A stretch of DNA of 64,000 bases from Erwinia endophytica (GCF_009295515.1 NZ_RQVV01000003.1:242111-306110); one strand, 5' to 3'; positions 33,264 to 44,089 are shown, numbered from the stretch's first letter. Numbers and translations are program-made. Notes: generated by a model not told the origin, from the sequence alone.

Positions 33264-34258
33264 CGCAGGTCCTCCACCCGTTTGAAACAGGCACGCTGAC
33301 GTCCCTCGCCGAACACGGTTAACGGTGGCGCAGTGGTACAGATTTCCATCGCATGCGGGCAACGCGGCTGAAACGGACAGCCTTGCGGCAGACGCAACAG
33401 GTTTGGCGGATTACCGGGGATAGTGATCAGCGACTCCCCTTCCGCATCCAGTCGCGGCACCGCGTTGAGCAGGCCAATCGAATACGGATGGGATGGTTGA
33501 TAAAACACATCACGCGCCGTGCCATATTCCATGGTCCTTCCGGCATACATCACCAGCACCTGATCACAAATTCCAGCCACCACCCCGAGGTCATGGGTGA
33601 TCATGATAATCGCGGTGTTGAACTCGCTTTTTAGCTCATTCAGCAACGTCATGATCTGCGCCTGAACTGTCACGTCCAGCGCGGTGGTTGGCTCATCGGC
33701 GATCAACAACTTTGGCCGACACAATAACGCCATAGCGATCATCACGCGTTGACGCATGCCCCCGGAGAACTCGTGCGGGTACATTTTCATTCGTTTACGG
33801 GCTTCCGGCATTTTCACCGCATCAAGCATCCGTACTGATTCTTCAAACGCCCGCGCATTGCTCATCCCTTTGTGCAGTTTGAGCACTTCCATCAATTGTT
33901 CACCGACCCGCATGTACGGATTCAGCGAGGTCATCGGATCCTGGAAGATTATCGCCATTTCCCCAGCACGCAGGCGGTTGAGCTGTTTCTCCGGCAAATT
34001 GAGGATCTCCTGGCCGTTAAATCGCGCCGAGCCGCCAATGCGCCCGTTGCCGGCCAGCAATCCCATCAAGGCGAACGCGGTCTGTGATTTACCGGAACCG
34101 GACTCGCCGACAATCCCCAGCGTCTCACCTGCGCTCAGGCTAAAATTCAAGTCGTTTACCGCCGTGACTTCGCCGTCCGGCGTACTAAACGTCACTCGCA
34201 GATCCTTCACCGTTAACAGATGTTCATTTGTCGCAGACTGTCGTTCAGTCATATTCAT
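33260..34258 (-). CDS. oppD: Oligopeptide ABC transporter ATPase OppD
   Basis: 332 aa. Walker [12 protein letters not shown], signature [17 protein letters not shown], Walker [15 protein letters not shown] and the C-terminal [13 protein letters not shown] motif are all present. The N-terminal about 15 residues differ from E. coli, as usual; the start MNMTERQ is supported by a short gap of 11 bp to oppC. Second ATPase of the peptide importer. Confidence 0.95.
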   Translation of the reverse strand: MNMTERQSATNEHLLTVKDLRVTFSTPDGEVTAVNDLNFSLSAGETLGIVGESGSGKSQTAFALMGLLAGNGRIGGSARFNGQEILNLPEKQLNRLRAGEMAIIFQDPMTSLNPYMRVGEQLMEVLKLHKGMSNARAFEESVRMLDAVKMPEARKRMKMYPHEFSGGMRQRVMIAMALLCRPKLLIADEPTTALDVTVQAQIMTLLNELKSEFNTAIIMITHDLGVVAGICDQVLVMYAGRTMEYGTARDVFYQPSHPYSIGLLNAVPRLDAEGESLITIPGNPPNLLRLPQGCPFQPRCPHAMEICTTAPPLTVFGEGRQRACFKRVEDLR

Positions 34259-34269
34259 CGGCTGATTCC

Positions 34270-35178
34270 TTAGCGATCTTTCGGATCGAGGGCATCACGC
34301 AGGCCATCGCCGATAAAGTTAAAACAAAACAGCGTCACCACCAGGAATCCTGCCGGGAACAACAGCAACCAGGGTGAGACTTCCATAGAGTTAGCGCCAT
34401 CGCTAAGCAACGCGCCCCAACTGCTTAGCGGCTCCTGGGTTCCCAGCCCGAGAAAGCTGAGGAACGACTCAAACAGGATCATGCTCGGTACCAACAGCGA
34501 GGCATACACCACCACCACGCCAAGCACGTTGGGAACAATATGCCGCCGTACGATATTGCGGGTGGAAACACCCCCAACGTGAGCCGCTTCAATAAACTCT
34601 TTACGTTTGAGGCTCAGCGTTTGTCCGCGCACAATACGGGCCATATCCAGCCAGGAAACCAGCCCGATAGCAACGAAAATCAACAGGATATTACGCCCAA
34701 AGAAGGTCACCAGCAGGATAACGAAGAACATAAACGGAAAGGAGTTGAGGATCTCCAACAGGCGCATCATCAACGAATCAACTTTGCCGCCAAGGTAACC
34801 CGCCAGAGAGCCGTACAGCGTCCCGAGCAGTACCGCCACCAGCGCGGAGGCGATACCGACCATCAGCGAAATACGGCCGCCAATCGCCACCCGGACCAGC
34901 AAATCACGACCGGAAGAATCAGTCCCGAAGTAGTGTTTCGAGGCCAGATCCGGCGCCGCCGACATCATGTTCCAGTCCGTGTCGTCATAGCGGAAAGAGG
35001 ACAACATCGGCGCGAAAATCACAAACAGGGCAATCAGTAGCAATACAATCAGGCTACCCAGTGCCGCGCGATTATGGAAGAAACGGCGACGGGCGTCCTG
35101 CCACAAACTGCGACCTTCAACCTCCAGTTGCTCACTGAAAGCGTCGAGAGCATCGCTATTTTTTTTACTCAACATCAT
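34270..35178 (-). CDS. oppC: Oligopeptide ABC transporter permease OppC
   Basis: 302 aa from the ATG at 35178 ([11 protein letters not shown]), identical in length to E. coli OppC; GGAG lies seven bases upstream. A TTG-initiated frame to 35196 is rejected. Six membrane helices and the permease EAA-type loop [20 protein letters not shown]. Inner-membrane channel subunit with OppB. Confidence 0.94.
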   Translation of the reverse strand: MMLSKKNSDALDAFSEQLEVEGRSLWQDARRRFFHNRAALGSLIVLLLIALFVIFAPMLSSFRYDDTDWNMMSAAPDLASKHYFGTDSSGRDLLVRVAIGGRISLMVGIASALVAVLLGTLYGSLAGYLGGKVDSLMMRLLEILNSFPFMFFVILLVTFFGRNILLIFVAIGLVSWLDMARIVRGQTLSLKRKEFIEAAHVGGVSTRNIVRRHIVPNVLGVVVVYASLLVPSMILFESFLSFLGLGTQEPLSSWGALLSDGANSMEVSPWLLLFPAGFLVVTLFCFNFIGDGLRDALDPKDR

Positions 35179-35192
35179 GGCGAGCTCCGGAG

Positions 35193-36113
35193 TCAATAAC
35201 GAATTTTAGGATCGATGACCGCGTACAGCACGTCAACGATCGCATTGAACAGAATGGTTAATACCCCGACCAGAATGGTCAGGCTCAGCACCAGCGAGTA
35301 GTCACGGTTCAGCGCGCCATTAACGAACAACTGACCAATCCCCGGCAGGCCGTAGATGGTTTCAATCACCATCGAACCGGTGATAATGCCGACAAAAGCC
35401 GGTCCGAGATAAGACAGTACTGGCAGCATTGCTGGCTTCAGCGCATGACGCAGCACAATACGACGCATCGGCAAACCTTTCGCCCTGGCCGTACGAATAA
35501 AGTTGGAGTGCAGTACCTCAATCATCGAACCGCGCGTGATACGGGCGATACTGGCGATATAAGTCAGCGACAGCGCCACCATCGGCAAGATCATGTATTT
35601 CACTTGCCCGCCATTCCAGCCACCGCCCGGCAACCATTTAAGGGCGATGGCGAAAATCAGCACCAGCAAAGGCGCCACCACGAAGCTGGGGATCACCACC
35701 CCGGTCATCGCCAGACTCATCACCATAAAATCCCATTTACTGTTCTGCCTGAGTGCAGCAATCACCCCGGCCGTTACGCCGAGAATAATCGCCAGAATAA
35801 AGGCAGCCAGCCCCAGTTTTGCCGATACCGGGAAGGCGTGGCCAACCAGGTAGTTCACCGAGTAATCTTTATATTTAAACGATGGTCCGAAATCGCCGTG
35901 CGCCAGTTGCAACAGATAATCGCCGTACTGCTTCCAGAGCGGATCATTCAGATGATATTTGGCTTCAATGTTCGCCATCACTTCTGGCGACAATGTACGC
36001 TCGCCGGTAAAAGGACTTCCCGGCGCCAGACGCATCATAAAAAAGGAAATAGTAATCAAAATGAATAACGTCGGAATCGCTTCCAGAAAACGACGCAAGA
36101 TAAACTTTAACAT
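35193..36113 (-). CDS. oppB: Oligopeptide ABC transporter permease OppB
   Basis: 306 aa, same as E. coli. Begins MLKFILRRFLEAIPTLFILI (first helix) and has the transmembrane-contact loop SNFIRTARAKGLPMRRIVLR. Forms the channel with OppC. It is separated from oppA by a hairpin that may lower downstream expression relative to the abundant binding protein. Confidence 0.95.
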   Translation of the reverse strand: MLKFILRRFLEAIPTLFILITISFFMMRLAPGSPFTGERTLSPEVMANIEAKYHLNDPLWKQYGDYLLQLAHGDFGPSFKYKDYSVNYLVGHAFPVSAKLGLAAFILAIILGVTAGVIAALRQNSKWDFMVMSLAMTGVVIPSFVVAPLLVLIFAIALKWLPGGGWNGGQVKYMILPMVALSLTYIASIARITRGSMIEVLHSNFIRTARAKGLPMRRIVLRHALKPAMLPVLSYLGPAFVGIITGSMVIETIYGLPGIGQLFVNGALNRDYSLVLSLTILVGVLTILFNAIVDVLYAVIDPKIRY

Positions 36114-36155
36114 TGCCCAACCCTGCTGACTTGTGCCTCAGCACTGCTTAAATCG

Positions 36156-36177
36156 GGGGGAAAGTCGCCCTTCCCCC
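36156..36177 (-). terminator. Attenuator-like hairpin between oppA and oppB
   Basis: On the coding strand a GGGGGAA / TTCCCCC stem (36156-36162 with 36171-36177) and 8-base loop follow the oppA stop. There is no strong U tract, so it probably acts as a partial terminator or RNA stabiliser that keeps OppA in excess, as in other binding-protein operons. Confidence 0.55.
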
Positions 36178-36189
36178 AACGTCCTGCTA

Positions 36190-37821
36190 TTAATGCTTAA
36201 TAATGTACAGATCCTTGTCGTAAACATTATCGAGTGGATCTTTACCGCTATAGCCGCCGACATACGGCTTCACCAGGCGGGTGTTCGCGTAATAATAGAC
36301 CGGTACAATAACCGAGTCTTTATCCAGAACCTGCTCAGCTTTGGTGTAAAGCGCAGTGCGGGCTTTTTCATCGCTGGCCGCTGCAGCATCCGCCATCACT
36401 TTATCGAACGCTGCCGACTGGTAGTGCGCGGTGTTGCTGCTGCTGTTGGACAACATGGTATTCAGGAACGAGGTGGGTTCGTTATAGTCAGCGCACCAGC
36501 CCGCCCGCGCCACTTCAAAATTCCCCTGATGGCGGGTATCCAAAAAGGTTTTCCACTCCTGGTTGTTCAACCTGACGTTCACGCCGAGGTTTTTCTTCCA
36601 GATTGCCGCGGCGGCAATCGCCAGCTTCTTATGCAAATCGGAGGTGTTATACAGCAGATCAAAGCTCAGCGGCTTGTCCGCGGTATAACCCGCCTCGGCC
36701 AGCAGTTTTTTCGCTTCTTCGTTGCGTTTTTCCTGCGACCAACTGAACCATTCCGGTTTGATCACCTCGGCCCCATCCGTGGCGGGCGGTGTGTAGCTGT
36801 ATGCCGGTTTCTGCCCCTGCGCCAGCACTTTATTCACTATGATGTCGCGATCCAGACCAAGCTTCAGCGCGGTACGCACGCGGGGGTCCGTAAACGGCGC
36901 TTTCTGGTTGTTTATTTCGTAATAATAAGTGCACAGATAGGGGTCAACATGCAGTTCCTGCGGATTATCACGCTGCAATTTTTTAAACAGCTCGATTGGC
37001 AGATAGTTATAAGTCATGTCACTGCCGCCTTCACTGAAGTAACGATTCACATCACTGACTTCGGAGGAGATGGGCAGGAACGTCACTTTATTGAGCACGG
37101 TGTGGGCGTTATCCCAGTAGTATGGGTTACGTACCAGCACAATACGTTCGTTGACCACATGCGACTGCAGTTTGAACGCCCCGTTACCTACCCAGTTTTC
37201 CGGCTGGGTCCATTTTTCACCAAATTTTTCGACCGCGGGCTGGTAAACCGGTGACACGGACGGGTGGGTCATCAGCTTGTAGAAATACGGCACGGATTCG
37301 CTCAAGGTTACCTGCAGAGTATGCGCGTCCAGCGCCTTAACCCCCAGTGTATCGGGGCTTTTCTTACCGGCAATGATCGCGTCAATATTTTCCAGGTGAC
37401 CATACTGCAGGTAGCTGGCATAAGGCGATGCCGTTTTCGGATCAGCCAACCGCTGCCAACTGTAAACGAAGTCCTGCGCAGTGACCGGCTCGCCATTCGA
37501 CCATTTGGCATTGGTACGCAGATGGAAGGTCCAGACTTTACCCTCCCTGTTCTCCCAGCTTTCCGCCACACCAGGGATCGGGCGGCCCTGTGCATCACTG
37601 ATCAGCAGCCCTTCCAGTAAATCACGGCTGACGTTGGCTTCTGGCACACCTTCAATTTTGTGCGGGTCAAGCGACTGAACTTCGTCACCATTTCCTTTCA
37701 CCAGTTCCTGCTTCGTCGCCAGTTCAACCCCTGCCGGCACGGTTGCCGCCACTGCCATATTACCTGCCAGGGCAGTCATTACCCCCAGGGCAATCAGGCT
37801 GCTTTTCATGCTGTTGTTCAT
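36190..37821 (-). CDS. oppA: Periplasmic oligopeptide-binding protein OppA
   Basis: 543 aa, exactly the E. coli length. Signal peptide MNNSMKSSLIALGVMTALAG...AVA, then the SBP family 5 signature EVQSLDPHKIEGVPEANVSR and late motifs DTRHQGNFEVARAGWCADYN and GYSGKDPLDNVYDKDLYIIK. Binds peptides of two to five residues and delivers them to OppBC. The ribosome binding site is GGAG in GGGAGTAGGTAAATAATG. First gene of the operon behind a long AT-rich upstream region. Confidence 0.96.
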   Translation of the reverse strand: MNNSMKSSLIALGVMTALAGNMAVAATVPAGVELATKQELVKGNGDEVQSLDPHKIEGVPEANVSRDLLEGLLISDAQGRPIPGVAESWENREGKVWTFHLRTNAKWSNGEPVTAQDFVYSWQRLADPKTASPYASYLQYGHLENIDAIIAGKKSPDTLGVKALDAHTLQVTLSESVPYFYKLMTHPSVSPVYQPAVEKFGEKWTQPENWVGNGAFKLQSHVVNERIVLVRNPYYWDNAHTVLNKVTFLPISSEVSDVNRYFSEGGSDMTYNYLPIELFKKLQRDNPQELHVDPYLCTYYYEINNQKAPFTDPRVRTALKLGLDRDIIVNKVLAQGQKPAYSYTPPATDGAEVIKPEWFSWSQEKRNEEAKKLLAEAGYTADKPLSFDLLYNTSDLHKKLAIAAAAIWKKNLGVNVRLNNQEWKTFLDTRHQGNFEVARAGWCADYNEPTSFLNTMLSNSSSNTAHYQSAAFDKVMADAAAASDEKARTALYTKAEQVLDKDSVIVPVYYYANTRLVKPYVGGYSGKDPLDNVYDKDLYIIKH

Positions 37822-38663
37822 TATTTACCTACTCCCGTTTTTATCATTGTCAATGTGCTCACGGTGGCTAAACCGGGTAAGCGTGGTTCTTCAACCTGCC
37901 CTATAAGAAAAGCCAAATCCATTTGCACATCTGATGCCAATGTTCACCAATACAACCAAAAACCAGCAATACACCATTTTTACCCACAACGAAAAATGTC
38001 GAAAATGTTAACGCATGCGCTTTTATCGGCACAAAATTCGCCATCAAATGTTATTTAACATGAAGAAATAATCAATAACCACATGAAAAATATGAATTTA
38101 TATTAATTTGGTGCCCAGGATGGTCCATACAAAAAAGCTCAACGAACAGTAAAGAAATAAAAAGCCATTTTAATTAAATAATTAGAGATATGATTTGTAT
38201 ATAAAACAATTAAAAGAATAAAATTTCACAAAAAGTAAAATATCGCTATTATTTTTTGTTAAGAAAAGTCAAATTTCAGTGGTGGCTGGCCGTTTCATTA
38301 TCTGTTTCAGTAATTACATTGATAATAGCAATCGATTGTTAAGTAACTCGAATAATTGCACCTTTATAGATCGAAAAAAAATCTTATTGCACCATATGTG
38401 TGCAAAACTTTTCAATAAATAGAAAAAAAGCGCAGATTATACGATTTATCAGTGTTTTTTTAGTGAGATAGGAATACCGGGAAGCAGGACAAAACGCCTA
38501 ATGCGGGGTGTCGAATGGCGCCGGCGCAGATCTCAGAGAAAGGGGTTTTCAGAGCAACTCCCCCCAACAAAGGAGGGCAACCGATGTGTTTATGCGGCTA
38601 AGCCGTATGACTGACTGGACGCCGTCAACGCACCACGATCTGAAGTCTCGCAGGAATAGCGAT
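37822..38663 (-). promoter_or_regulatory. Long AT-rich upstream region of oppABCDF
   Basis: 842 bp between oppA and the 3' end of ychE, with runs of over 75 per cent A+T around 38090-38480 and no convincing gene. Such sequence is typical of H-NS-bound upstream regions. It holds an NtrC-like palindrome at 38387-38405. The stretch 38500-38660 is more GC-rich but shows no recognisable feature. Confidence 0.55.
38387..38405. promoter_or_regulatory. NtrC-like palindrome upstream of oppA
   Basis: TTGCAC-CATATGT-GTGCAA, matching the NtrC consensus TGCAC-N7-GTGCA at all ten conserved bases. A second half-site ATTGCACC starts 31 bp before it (38355). About 570 bp upstream of the oppA start, a distance compatible with an enhancer. 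No clear sigma-54 promoter (GG-N10-GC) was identified downstream. Confidence 0.45.
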
Positions 38664-39311
38664 TCAGTTAACCAGTCCGGGGAACAAGGCCTTGATGCCG
38701 GTGACCACAAATTCGATACCCAGCGCCATCAGCAGTAGCCCCATGATTCGGGTGATAACATTAATACCGGTTTGCCCAAGCGCCCGTACCATCAATGGCG
38801 CGGCACGGAACAATAGCCAGCAACAGAAGGCAAACAGCGCAATCGCCAGACTGAAACCGAGTAAATTCTGCCAACTGTGGTAACGGCTACTCCAGACAAT
38901 GGTCGAACTGATCGCCCCCGGTCCAGCCATCAACGGCAAAGCCAGTGGGACCACGCCAATACTCTCTCTAATCGCCGTTTCCGATTTTTCCTGCTTATTC
39001 TGTTTATCTTCTCCCAACTTGCCGCTGATCATCGACATCGCGATGGTCACCACCAGAATGCCCCCGGCAATACGGAATGAATCAATCGATATACCAAAGA
39101 ATTTCAGTATGAGGTCGCCCAAAAACAGCGAGGTCCACAGAATGATAGCCACCGAAAGATTGGCCGTCAGATTGGTTTTGTTACGCGCCGCTGGCACCTG
39201 GCTGCTGGTCATACTGATAAAAACCGGAATAATGCCAAACGGGTTGACCAGGGCAAACAGCCCAACGAAAAATTTGATATATACGGACAGATCGAAAAGT
39301 GCCGGGTTCAC
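38664..39311 (-). CDS. ychE: MarC-family inner-membrane protein YchE
   Basis: 215 aa, same as E. coli YchE. Six hydrophobic helices in the MarC pattern; the N-terminus has LFALVNPFGIIPVFISMTSS and the middle MAGPGAISSTIVWSS. Function unknown: MarC proteins were once linked to multiple antibiotic resistance without proof. Standard position between opp and adhE. Confidence 0.92.
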   Translation of the reverse strand: MNPALFDLSVYIKFFVGLFALVNPFGIIPVFISMTSSQVPAARNKTNLTANLSVAIILWTSLFLGDLILKFFGISIDSFRIAGGILVVTIAMSMISGKLGEDKQNKQEKSETAIRESIGVVPLALPLMAGPGAISSTIVWSSRYHSWQNLLGFSLAIALFAFCCWLLFRAAPLMVRALGQTGINVITRIMGLLLMALGIEFVVTGIKALFPGLVN

Positions 39312-39803
39312 ACTGAGCTCCTGAACGGGCTTAATTAACAGGCAGCTAATTTAATTGAAAACTCTCGCTGTTACCATGCATAAAAGAAGAAATTTTCAGC
39401 TATTTTTCAAGCGTATTGGCAGTGATACAAGGCACTTTATTTAAAATTATTAGCAGATCACTCTTTTTGTATTACTAAAAGAATAATAATACTTATGGGT
39501 AAACAAGCAAAGCGGCTAAAAACCTTAAGCTGAAAGGAGTCAGCTTTGGGTAAAGATGACTCAGATCAAAATTAGATTACTCCATAATGGGTAAGATCCG
39601 TCATAACAAATGGTCCTGGTGGTGATGTTCGCACTTCCGGCACAGGAAATCGCGCCGAGACTCTTTCAGTAAACCTGTAAAAGTTATTTTAGATAATTGT
39701 AGTAAAGTCACACGACCTTAACAGCACATCAACAACCTGTGGCTATACTCGTTAATTCTGGCTTGTTTACTAATAGAGTTTAAACTTTCATCAGGAGAGC
39801 ATT
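39312..39803 (+). promoter_or_regulatory. adhE upstream region with long leader
   Basis: 492 bp, AT-rich, no gene. In E. coli this gap carries promoters controlled by Cra, Fis, NarL and others and a structured leader. Here a perfect hairpin AAGCTGA-AAGGAG-TCAGCTT (39527-39546) has a Shine-Dalgarno-like loop. The real adhE ribosome binding site is AGGAG in CATCAGGAGAGCATTATG. Confidence 0.6.
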
Positions 39804-42473
39804 ATGGCCGTTACTAATGTTGCTGAACTTAACGCACTGGTTGAACGTGTTAAAAAAGCACAACGCGAATACGCCAATTTCACTCAAGAGCAAGTAGACA
39901 AGATTTTCCGCGCCGCCGCGTTGGCCGCTGCCGATGCCCGCATCCCGCTGGCAAAAATGGCCGTAGCCGAATCGGGAATGGGGATTGTTGAAGACAAAGT
40001 CATCAAAAACCATTTCGCCTCCGAATACATCTATAATGCCTATAAAGACGAAAAAACCTGCGGCATCCTTAGCACTGATGAGACTTTCGGCACCATCACC
40101 ATCGCCGAACCAACAGGATTAATCTGCGGCATCGTCCCAACCACCAACCCAACATCTACGGCCATTTTTAAAGCGCTAATTAGCCTGAAAACCCGTAATG
40201 GTATTATTTTCTCACCACATCCCCGCGCGAAAGATGCAACCAATAAAGCCGCTGATATCGTACTGCAGGCCGCGATTGCAGCCGGTGCGCCAAAAGATAT
40301 TATCGGCTGGATTGATGTCCCTTCCGTCGAGCTTTCTAATCAACTGATGCATCACCCGGATATTAATCTGATCCTCGCCACCGGTGGCCCGGGCATGGTG
40401 AAAGCCGCTTACAGCTCCGGAAAACCAGCCATTGGGGTGGGTGCGGGCAACACACCGGTCGTGATTGATGAAACGGCCGACATCAAACGTGCTGTGGCGT
40501 CGATTTTGATGTCCAAAACCTTTGATAATGGCGTTATTTGCGCATCCGAGCAGTCGGTTATCGTGGTTGACTCGGTTTATAATGCCGTTCGCGAGCGTTT
40601 TGCCAGCCATGGCGCCTACCTGTTGCAGGGCAAAGAACTGAAAGCGGTTCAGGACATCATTCTGAAAAACGGTGCGTTAAATGCCGCTATCGTAGGTCAA
40701 CCTGCGGTGAAAATTGCCGAGATTGCCGGCATCACTGTGCCACCGGACACCAAAATTTTGGTTGGTGAAGTGAAACTGGTCGACGAATCTGAACCTTTTG
40801 CCCATGAAAAACTGTCTCCTACGCTCGCAATGTACCGCGCGAAAGATTTCGAAGACGCGGTCAGTAAAGCGGAGAAACTGGTGGCGATGGGCGGTATCGG
40901 TCATACCTCCTGTCTGTATACTGACCAGGATAATGAACGTGAACGCGTGAACTTCTTCGGCGACAGGATGAAGACAGCACGTATTCTGATCAACACCCCG
41001 GCATCACAGGGGGGGATCGGCGACCTGTACAACTTTAAACTCGCACCATCGCTAACGCTGGGCTGTGGTTCCTGGGGTGGCAACTCCATTTCTGAAAATG
41101 TCGGACCTAAACATCTGATCAACAAGAAAACCGTGGCTAAGCGAGCAGAGAATATGTTGTGGCATAAACTTCCCAAATCCATCTACTTCCGTCGCGGTTC
41201 CCTGCCTATTGCTTTGGAAGAAGTGGCTACCGATGGTGCCAAACGCGCGTTTATCGTGACCGACCGCTACCTGTTTAATAACGGCTATGCCGATCAGGTG
41301 GTGACCGTGTTGAAATCACACGGTATCGAAACGGAAGTGTTTTTCGAAGTGGAAGCCGACCCAACGCTGAGTATTGTGCGCAAAGGGGCGGAACAGATGA
41401 ATTCCTTCAAACCTGATGTGATTATCGCCCTGGGTGGTGGTTCACCGATGGATGCCGCTAAAATCATGTGGGTGATGTACGAACATCCGGAAACCGCTTT
41501 CGAAGAACTGGCACTGCGCTTTATGGATATCCGTAAACGTATCTACAAGTTCCCGAAAATGGGAGTGAAGGCCAAAATGATCGCCATCACCACCACTTCC
41601 GGCACCGGTTCTGAAGTGACACCATTTGCGGTCGTCACCGATGATGCCACCGGTCAGAAATACCCTCTGGCCGACTATGCTCTGACCCCGGATATGGCCA
41701 TTGTTGATGCCAATCTGGTAATGAACATGCCTAAGTCTCTGTGTGCTTTTGGGGGGCTGGATGCGGTGACCCATGCGCTGGAAGCCTACGTCTCAGTACT
41801 GGCCAATGAATATTCTGACGGTCAGGCGTTGCAGGCACTGAAACTGTTGCAGGAAAACCTGCCAGCCAGTTACAACGAAGGTGCTAAAAATCCGGTCGCC
41901 CGTGAACGCGTGCACAATGCGGCGACTATCGCGGGTATCGCTTTCGCTAACGCCTTCCTGGGGGTTTGTCACTCAATGGCCCATAAACTGGGTTCCGAGT
42001 TCCATATCCCACACGGGCTGGCTAATGCTCTGCTTGTCAGTAATGTCATTCGCTACAATGCGAATGACAACCCGACGAAGCAAACCGCATTCAGCCAGTA
42101 TGATCGTCCGCAGGCACGCCGCCGCTACGCTGAGATTGCCGACCATTTACGCCTGAGCGCCCCGGGCGACCGCACCGCACAAAAAATTGAAAAACTGCTG
42201 CTGTGGCTGGAAGGACTTAAAGCTGAACTGGGTATTCCTAAGTCTATCCGTGAAGCCGGTGTTCAGGAAGCCGACTTCCTGGCGAAAGTCGACAAACTGG
42301 CGGAAGATGCTTTTGATGACCAGTGTACTGGCGCTAACCCTCGTTACCCACTGATTGCCGAGTTGAAGCAAATCATGCTCGATACCTTCTATGGTCGCGA
42401 GTATTCCGAGCCTTTTTCCGATGTCGCCATCGCGGTTGAGACGAAGAAAGTGGAAAAGAAAGTTAAAAAGTAA
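39804..42473 (+). CDS. adhE: Bifunctional acetaldehyde-CoA / alcohol dehydrogenase
   Basis: 889 aa (E. coli 891). The N-terminal half is an acetylating aldehyde dehydrogenase with the catalytic Cys in DNGVICASEQSV near residue 246; the C-terminal half is an iron-dependent alcohol dehydrogenase with GGGSPMDAAKIMWVMYEHPE and the iron ligands in CHSMAHKLGSEFHIPHGLAN. Reduces acetyl-CoA to ethanol via acetaldehyde during fermentation and assembles into helical spirosomes. Codon use indicates high expression. Confidence 0.97.
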   Translation: MAVTNVAELNALVERVKKAQREYANFTQEQVDKIFRAAALAAADARIPLAKMAVAESGMGIVEDKVIKNHFASEYIYNAYKDEKTCGILSTDETFGTITIAEPTGLICGIVPTTNPTSTAIFKALISLKTRNGIIFSPHPRAKDATNKAADIVLQAAIAAGAPKDIIGWIDVPSVELSNQLMHHPDINLILATGGPGMVKAAYSSGKPAIGVGAGNTPVVIDETADIKRAVASILMSKTFDNGVICASEQSVIVVDSVYNAVRERFASHGAYLLQGKELKAVQDIILKNGALNAAIVGQPAVKIAEIAGITVPPDTKILVGEVKLVDESEPFAHEKLSPTLAMYRAKDFEDAVSKAEKLVAMGGIGHTSCLYTDQDNERERVNFFGDRMKTARILINTPASQGGIGDLYNFKLAPSLTLGCGSWGGNSISENVGPKHLINKKTVAKRAENMLWHKLPKSIYFRRGSLPIALEEVATDGAKRAFIVTDRYLFNNGYADQVVTVLKSHGIETEVFFEVEADPTLSIVRKGAEQMNSFKPDVIIALGGGSPMDAAKIMWVMYEHPETAFEELALRFMDIRKRIYKFPKMGVKAKMIAITTTSGTGSEVTPFAVVTDDATGQKYPLADYALTPDMAIVDANLVMNMPKSLCAFGGLDAVTHALEAYVSVLANEYSDGQALQALKLLQENLPASYNEGAKNPVARERVHNAATIAGIAFANAFLGVCHSMAHKLGSEFHIPHGLANALLVSNVIRYNANDNPTKQTAFSQYDRPQARRRYAEIADHLRLSAPGDRTAQKIEKLLLWLEGLKAELGIPKSIREAGVQEADFLAKVDKLAEDAFDDQCTGANPRYPLIAELKQIMLDTFYGREYSEPFSDVAIAVETKKVEKKVKK

Positions 42474-42485
42474 AGTAGTGATAAT

Positions 42486-42512
42486 AAAAAACCCGCCAAA
42501 GGCGGGTTTTTT
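42486..42512 (+). terminator. adhE terminator
   Basis: A6-CCCGCC-AAA-GGCGGG-T6, a textbook intrinsic terminator 12 bp after the adhE stop. The flanking A and T runs make it usable from either side, so it may also stop tdk transcripts. Confidence 0.92.
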
Positions 42513-42624
42513 ATTATGTCCAGCTGTAAGAGAATATAACAAACATCTACAATTGTATTTGTGATGGACTGGCAATTCTCGGGCGGGTGAAATAATACAT
42601 TATCGGCATGACCTGCCAGCCTGT

Positions 42625-43239
42625 TTATCCCTCACGCTCACCATGCACTGCCCGTATGCACCCCTGCTCTATTGCCATCTTGTAATGCTTGCGACAAACC
42701 GAAACATAACGCTCATTACCACCGATAACAACTTGTTCACCATCTTTAAAAGGTGCGCCTTTTTCATCCAGCCTTAATACCATCCCGGCTTTCCTGCCAC
42801 AGTGACACACTGTTTTTAATTCAACCAGCTTATCGGACCATGCCAGTAAATACCGGCTTCCACCGAATAATTCCCCACGAAAATCAGTACGCAGACCATA
42901 ACACAGCACCGGTATATCGAGATTATCAACAACATCAGATAATGCCTTGACCTGATCTCGGGTGAGGAATTGGCATTCATCGACCAGCACGCAGTGAACG
43001 GGTTCACGTTGATGCTCAGCATTAATTTCAGCAAAAAGTGCAGTATTGTTATTATACAATTTAGCGGGAGAAGAAAGGCCAATGCGTGAACTAACCTTAC
43101 CAGAACCAAAGCGATTATCGATTTCTGCGGTATAGACCAGCGTGCGCATACCGCGCTCCTGATAGTTATATGATGACTGTAGTAAGGCGGTGGACTTACC
43201 CGCGTTCATCGCGGAATAATAGAAATAAAGCTGGGCCAT
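42625..43239 (-). CDS. tdk: Thymidine kinase
   Basis: 204 aa (E. coli 205). P-loop [20 protein letters not shown], the DECQF motif in [17 protein letters not shown], and the zinc-binding cysteines CHCGRKAGM and CRKHYK. Salvages thymidine to dTMP. GGAG precedes the ATG. Standard position next to hns. Confidence 0.95.
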   Translation of the reverse strand: MAQLYFYYSAMNAGKSTALLQSSYNYQERGMRTLVYTAEIDNRFGSGKVSSRIGLSSPAKLYNNNTALFAEINAEHQREPVHCVLVDECQFLTRDQVKALSDVVDNLDIPVLCYGLRTDFRGELFGGSRYLLAWSDKLVELKTVCHCGRKAGMVLRLDEKGAPFKDGEQVVIGGNERYVSVCRKHYKMAIEQGCIRAVHGEREG

Positions 43240-43681
43240 CAGGCTTCACTCCAGGGAAAAGGTGATATCAGATTGAGAAAAATTGTACCACAGTTCCACA
43301 TCAGCAGGAGGACGGAATGACATCGATAAATGACATTTAGTGGTCATAAAATCACAAACAACCCTGCCAATAATGGTTAACTTTTCGTAAAGTTATCCAG
43401 CCAATACTTAAAGAATTCTTTTTTATAACGATAATTATTATGCTGGTATTGTAAGTTATCGATACATGTTATCTGCATCCAGATGCGACAGAATGATAAA
43501 GGATTTTATTCGGAAAATGTTAATTCCTCGTCATGTTAATAGTCATTCTGCTGAATCACCTGGCGAATGCTTAGTTATTCTGAATTCCTTACAAAATTAA
43601 CTATTGCAGTTCGTATTGCCGCACTCTATTATTATCAGGCAGAACAATCCCACTCCCATTATAATTTTTGAGATCAGGAAT
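43240..43681. promoter_or_regulatory. tdk-hns divergent promoter region
   Basis: 442 bp, AT-rich with several A and T tracts, as expected for an autoregulated hns promoter with intrinsic curvature. No gene or repeat was recognised. The hns ribosome binding site is weak (GATCAGGAATATG). Confidence 0.55.
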
Positions 43682-44089
43682 ATGAGCGAAGCACTTAAAA
43701 TTTTGAACAACATCCGTACACTGCGTGCACAAGCACGAGAATGTTCTCTGGAAACTCTGGAAGAGATGCTGGAGAAACTGGAAGTTGTGGTTAATGAACG
43801 TCGTGAAGAAGAGAGCCAGGCTCAGGCTGAAATCGAGGAGCGCACCCGCAAACTGCAGCAATACCGTGAAATGCTTATCGCTGACGGTATCGATCCTAAT
43901 GAATTGCTGTCCGCTACCGGAACGGTCAAAGCACAAGGGAAAACAAAACGCGCTGCCCGTCCGGCTAAATATAAATACGTTGATGAAAATGGTGAAACCC
44001 GGACCTGGACTGGTCAGGGCCGTACTCCCGCTGTGATTAAAAAAGCAATTGAAGAACAAGGTAAACAACTGGAAGATTTCATGCTGTAA
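43682..44089 (+). CDS. hns: Nucleoid-associated silencer H-NS
   Basis: 135 aa from ATG at 43682. N-terminal coiled-coil oligomerisation domain ([20 protein letters not shown] then [20 protein letters not shown]), linker, and the C-terminal DNA-binding domain with [20 protein letters not shown], containing the AT-hook-like QGR motif that inserts into the minor groove. Silences AT-rich and foreign DNA, possibly including the AT-rich segments of this window. Confidence 0.97.
   Translation: MSEALKILNNIRTLRAQARECSLETLEEMLEKLEVVVNERREEESQAQAEIEERTRKLQQYREMLIADGIDPNELLSATGTVKAQGKTKRAARPAKYKYVDENGETRTWTGQGRTPAVIKKAIEEQGKQLEDFML

Noticed and set aside
36133..37254. 373-codon plus-strand frame opposite oppA
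   Set aside because: Shadow of oppA; composition mirrors the codon bias of the real gene.
38508..38738. 76-codon open frame upstream of oppA
   Set aside because: Overlaps the 3' end of ychE on the other strand and has no motif or convincing start.
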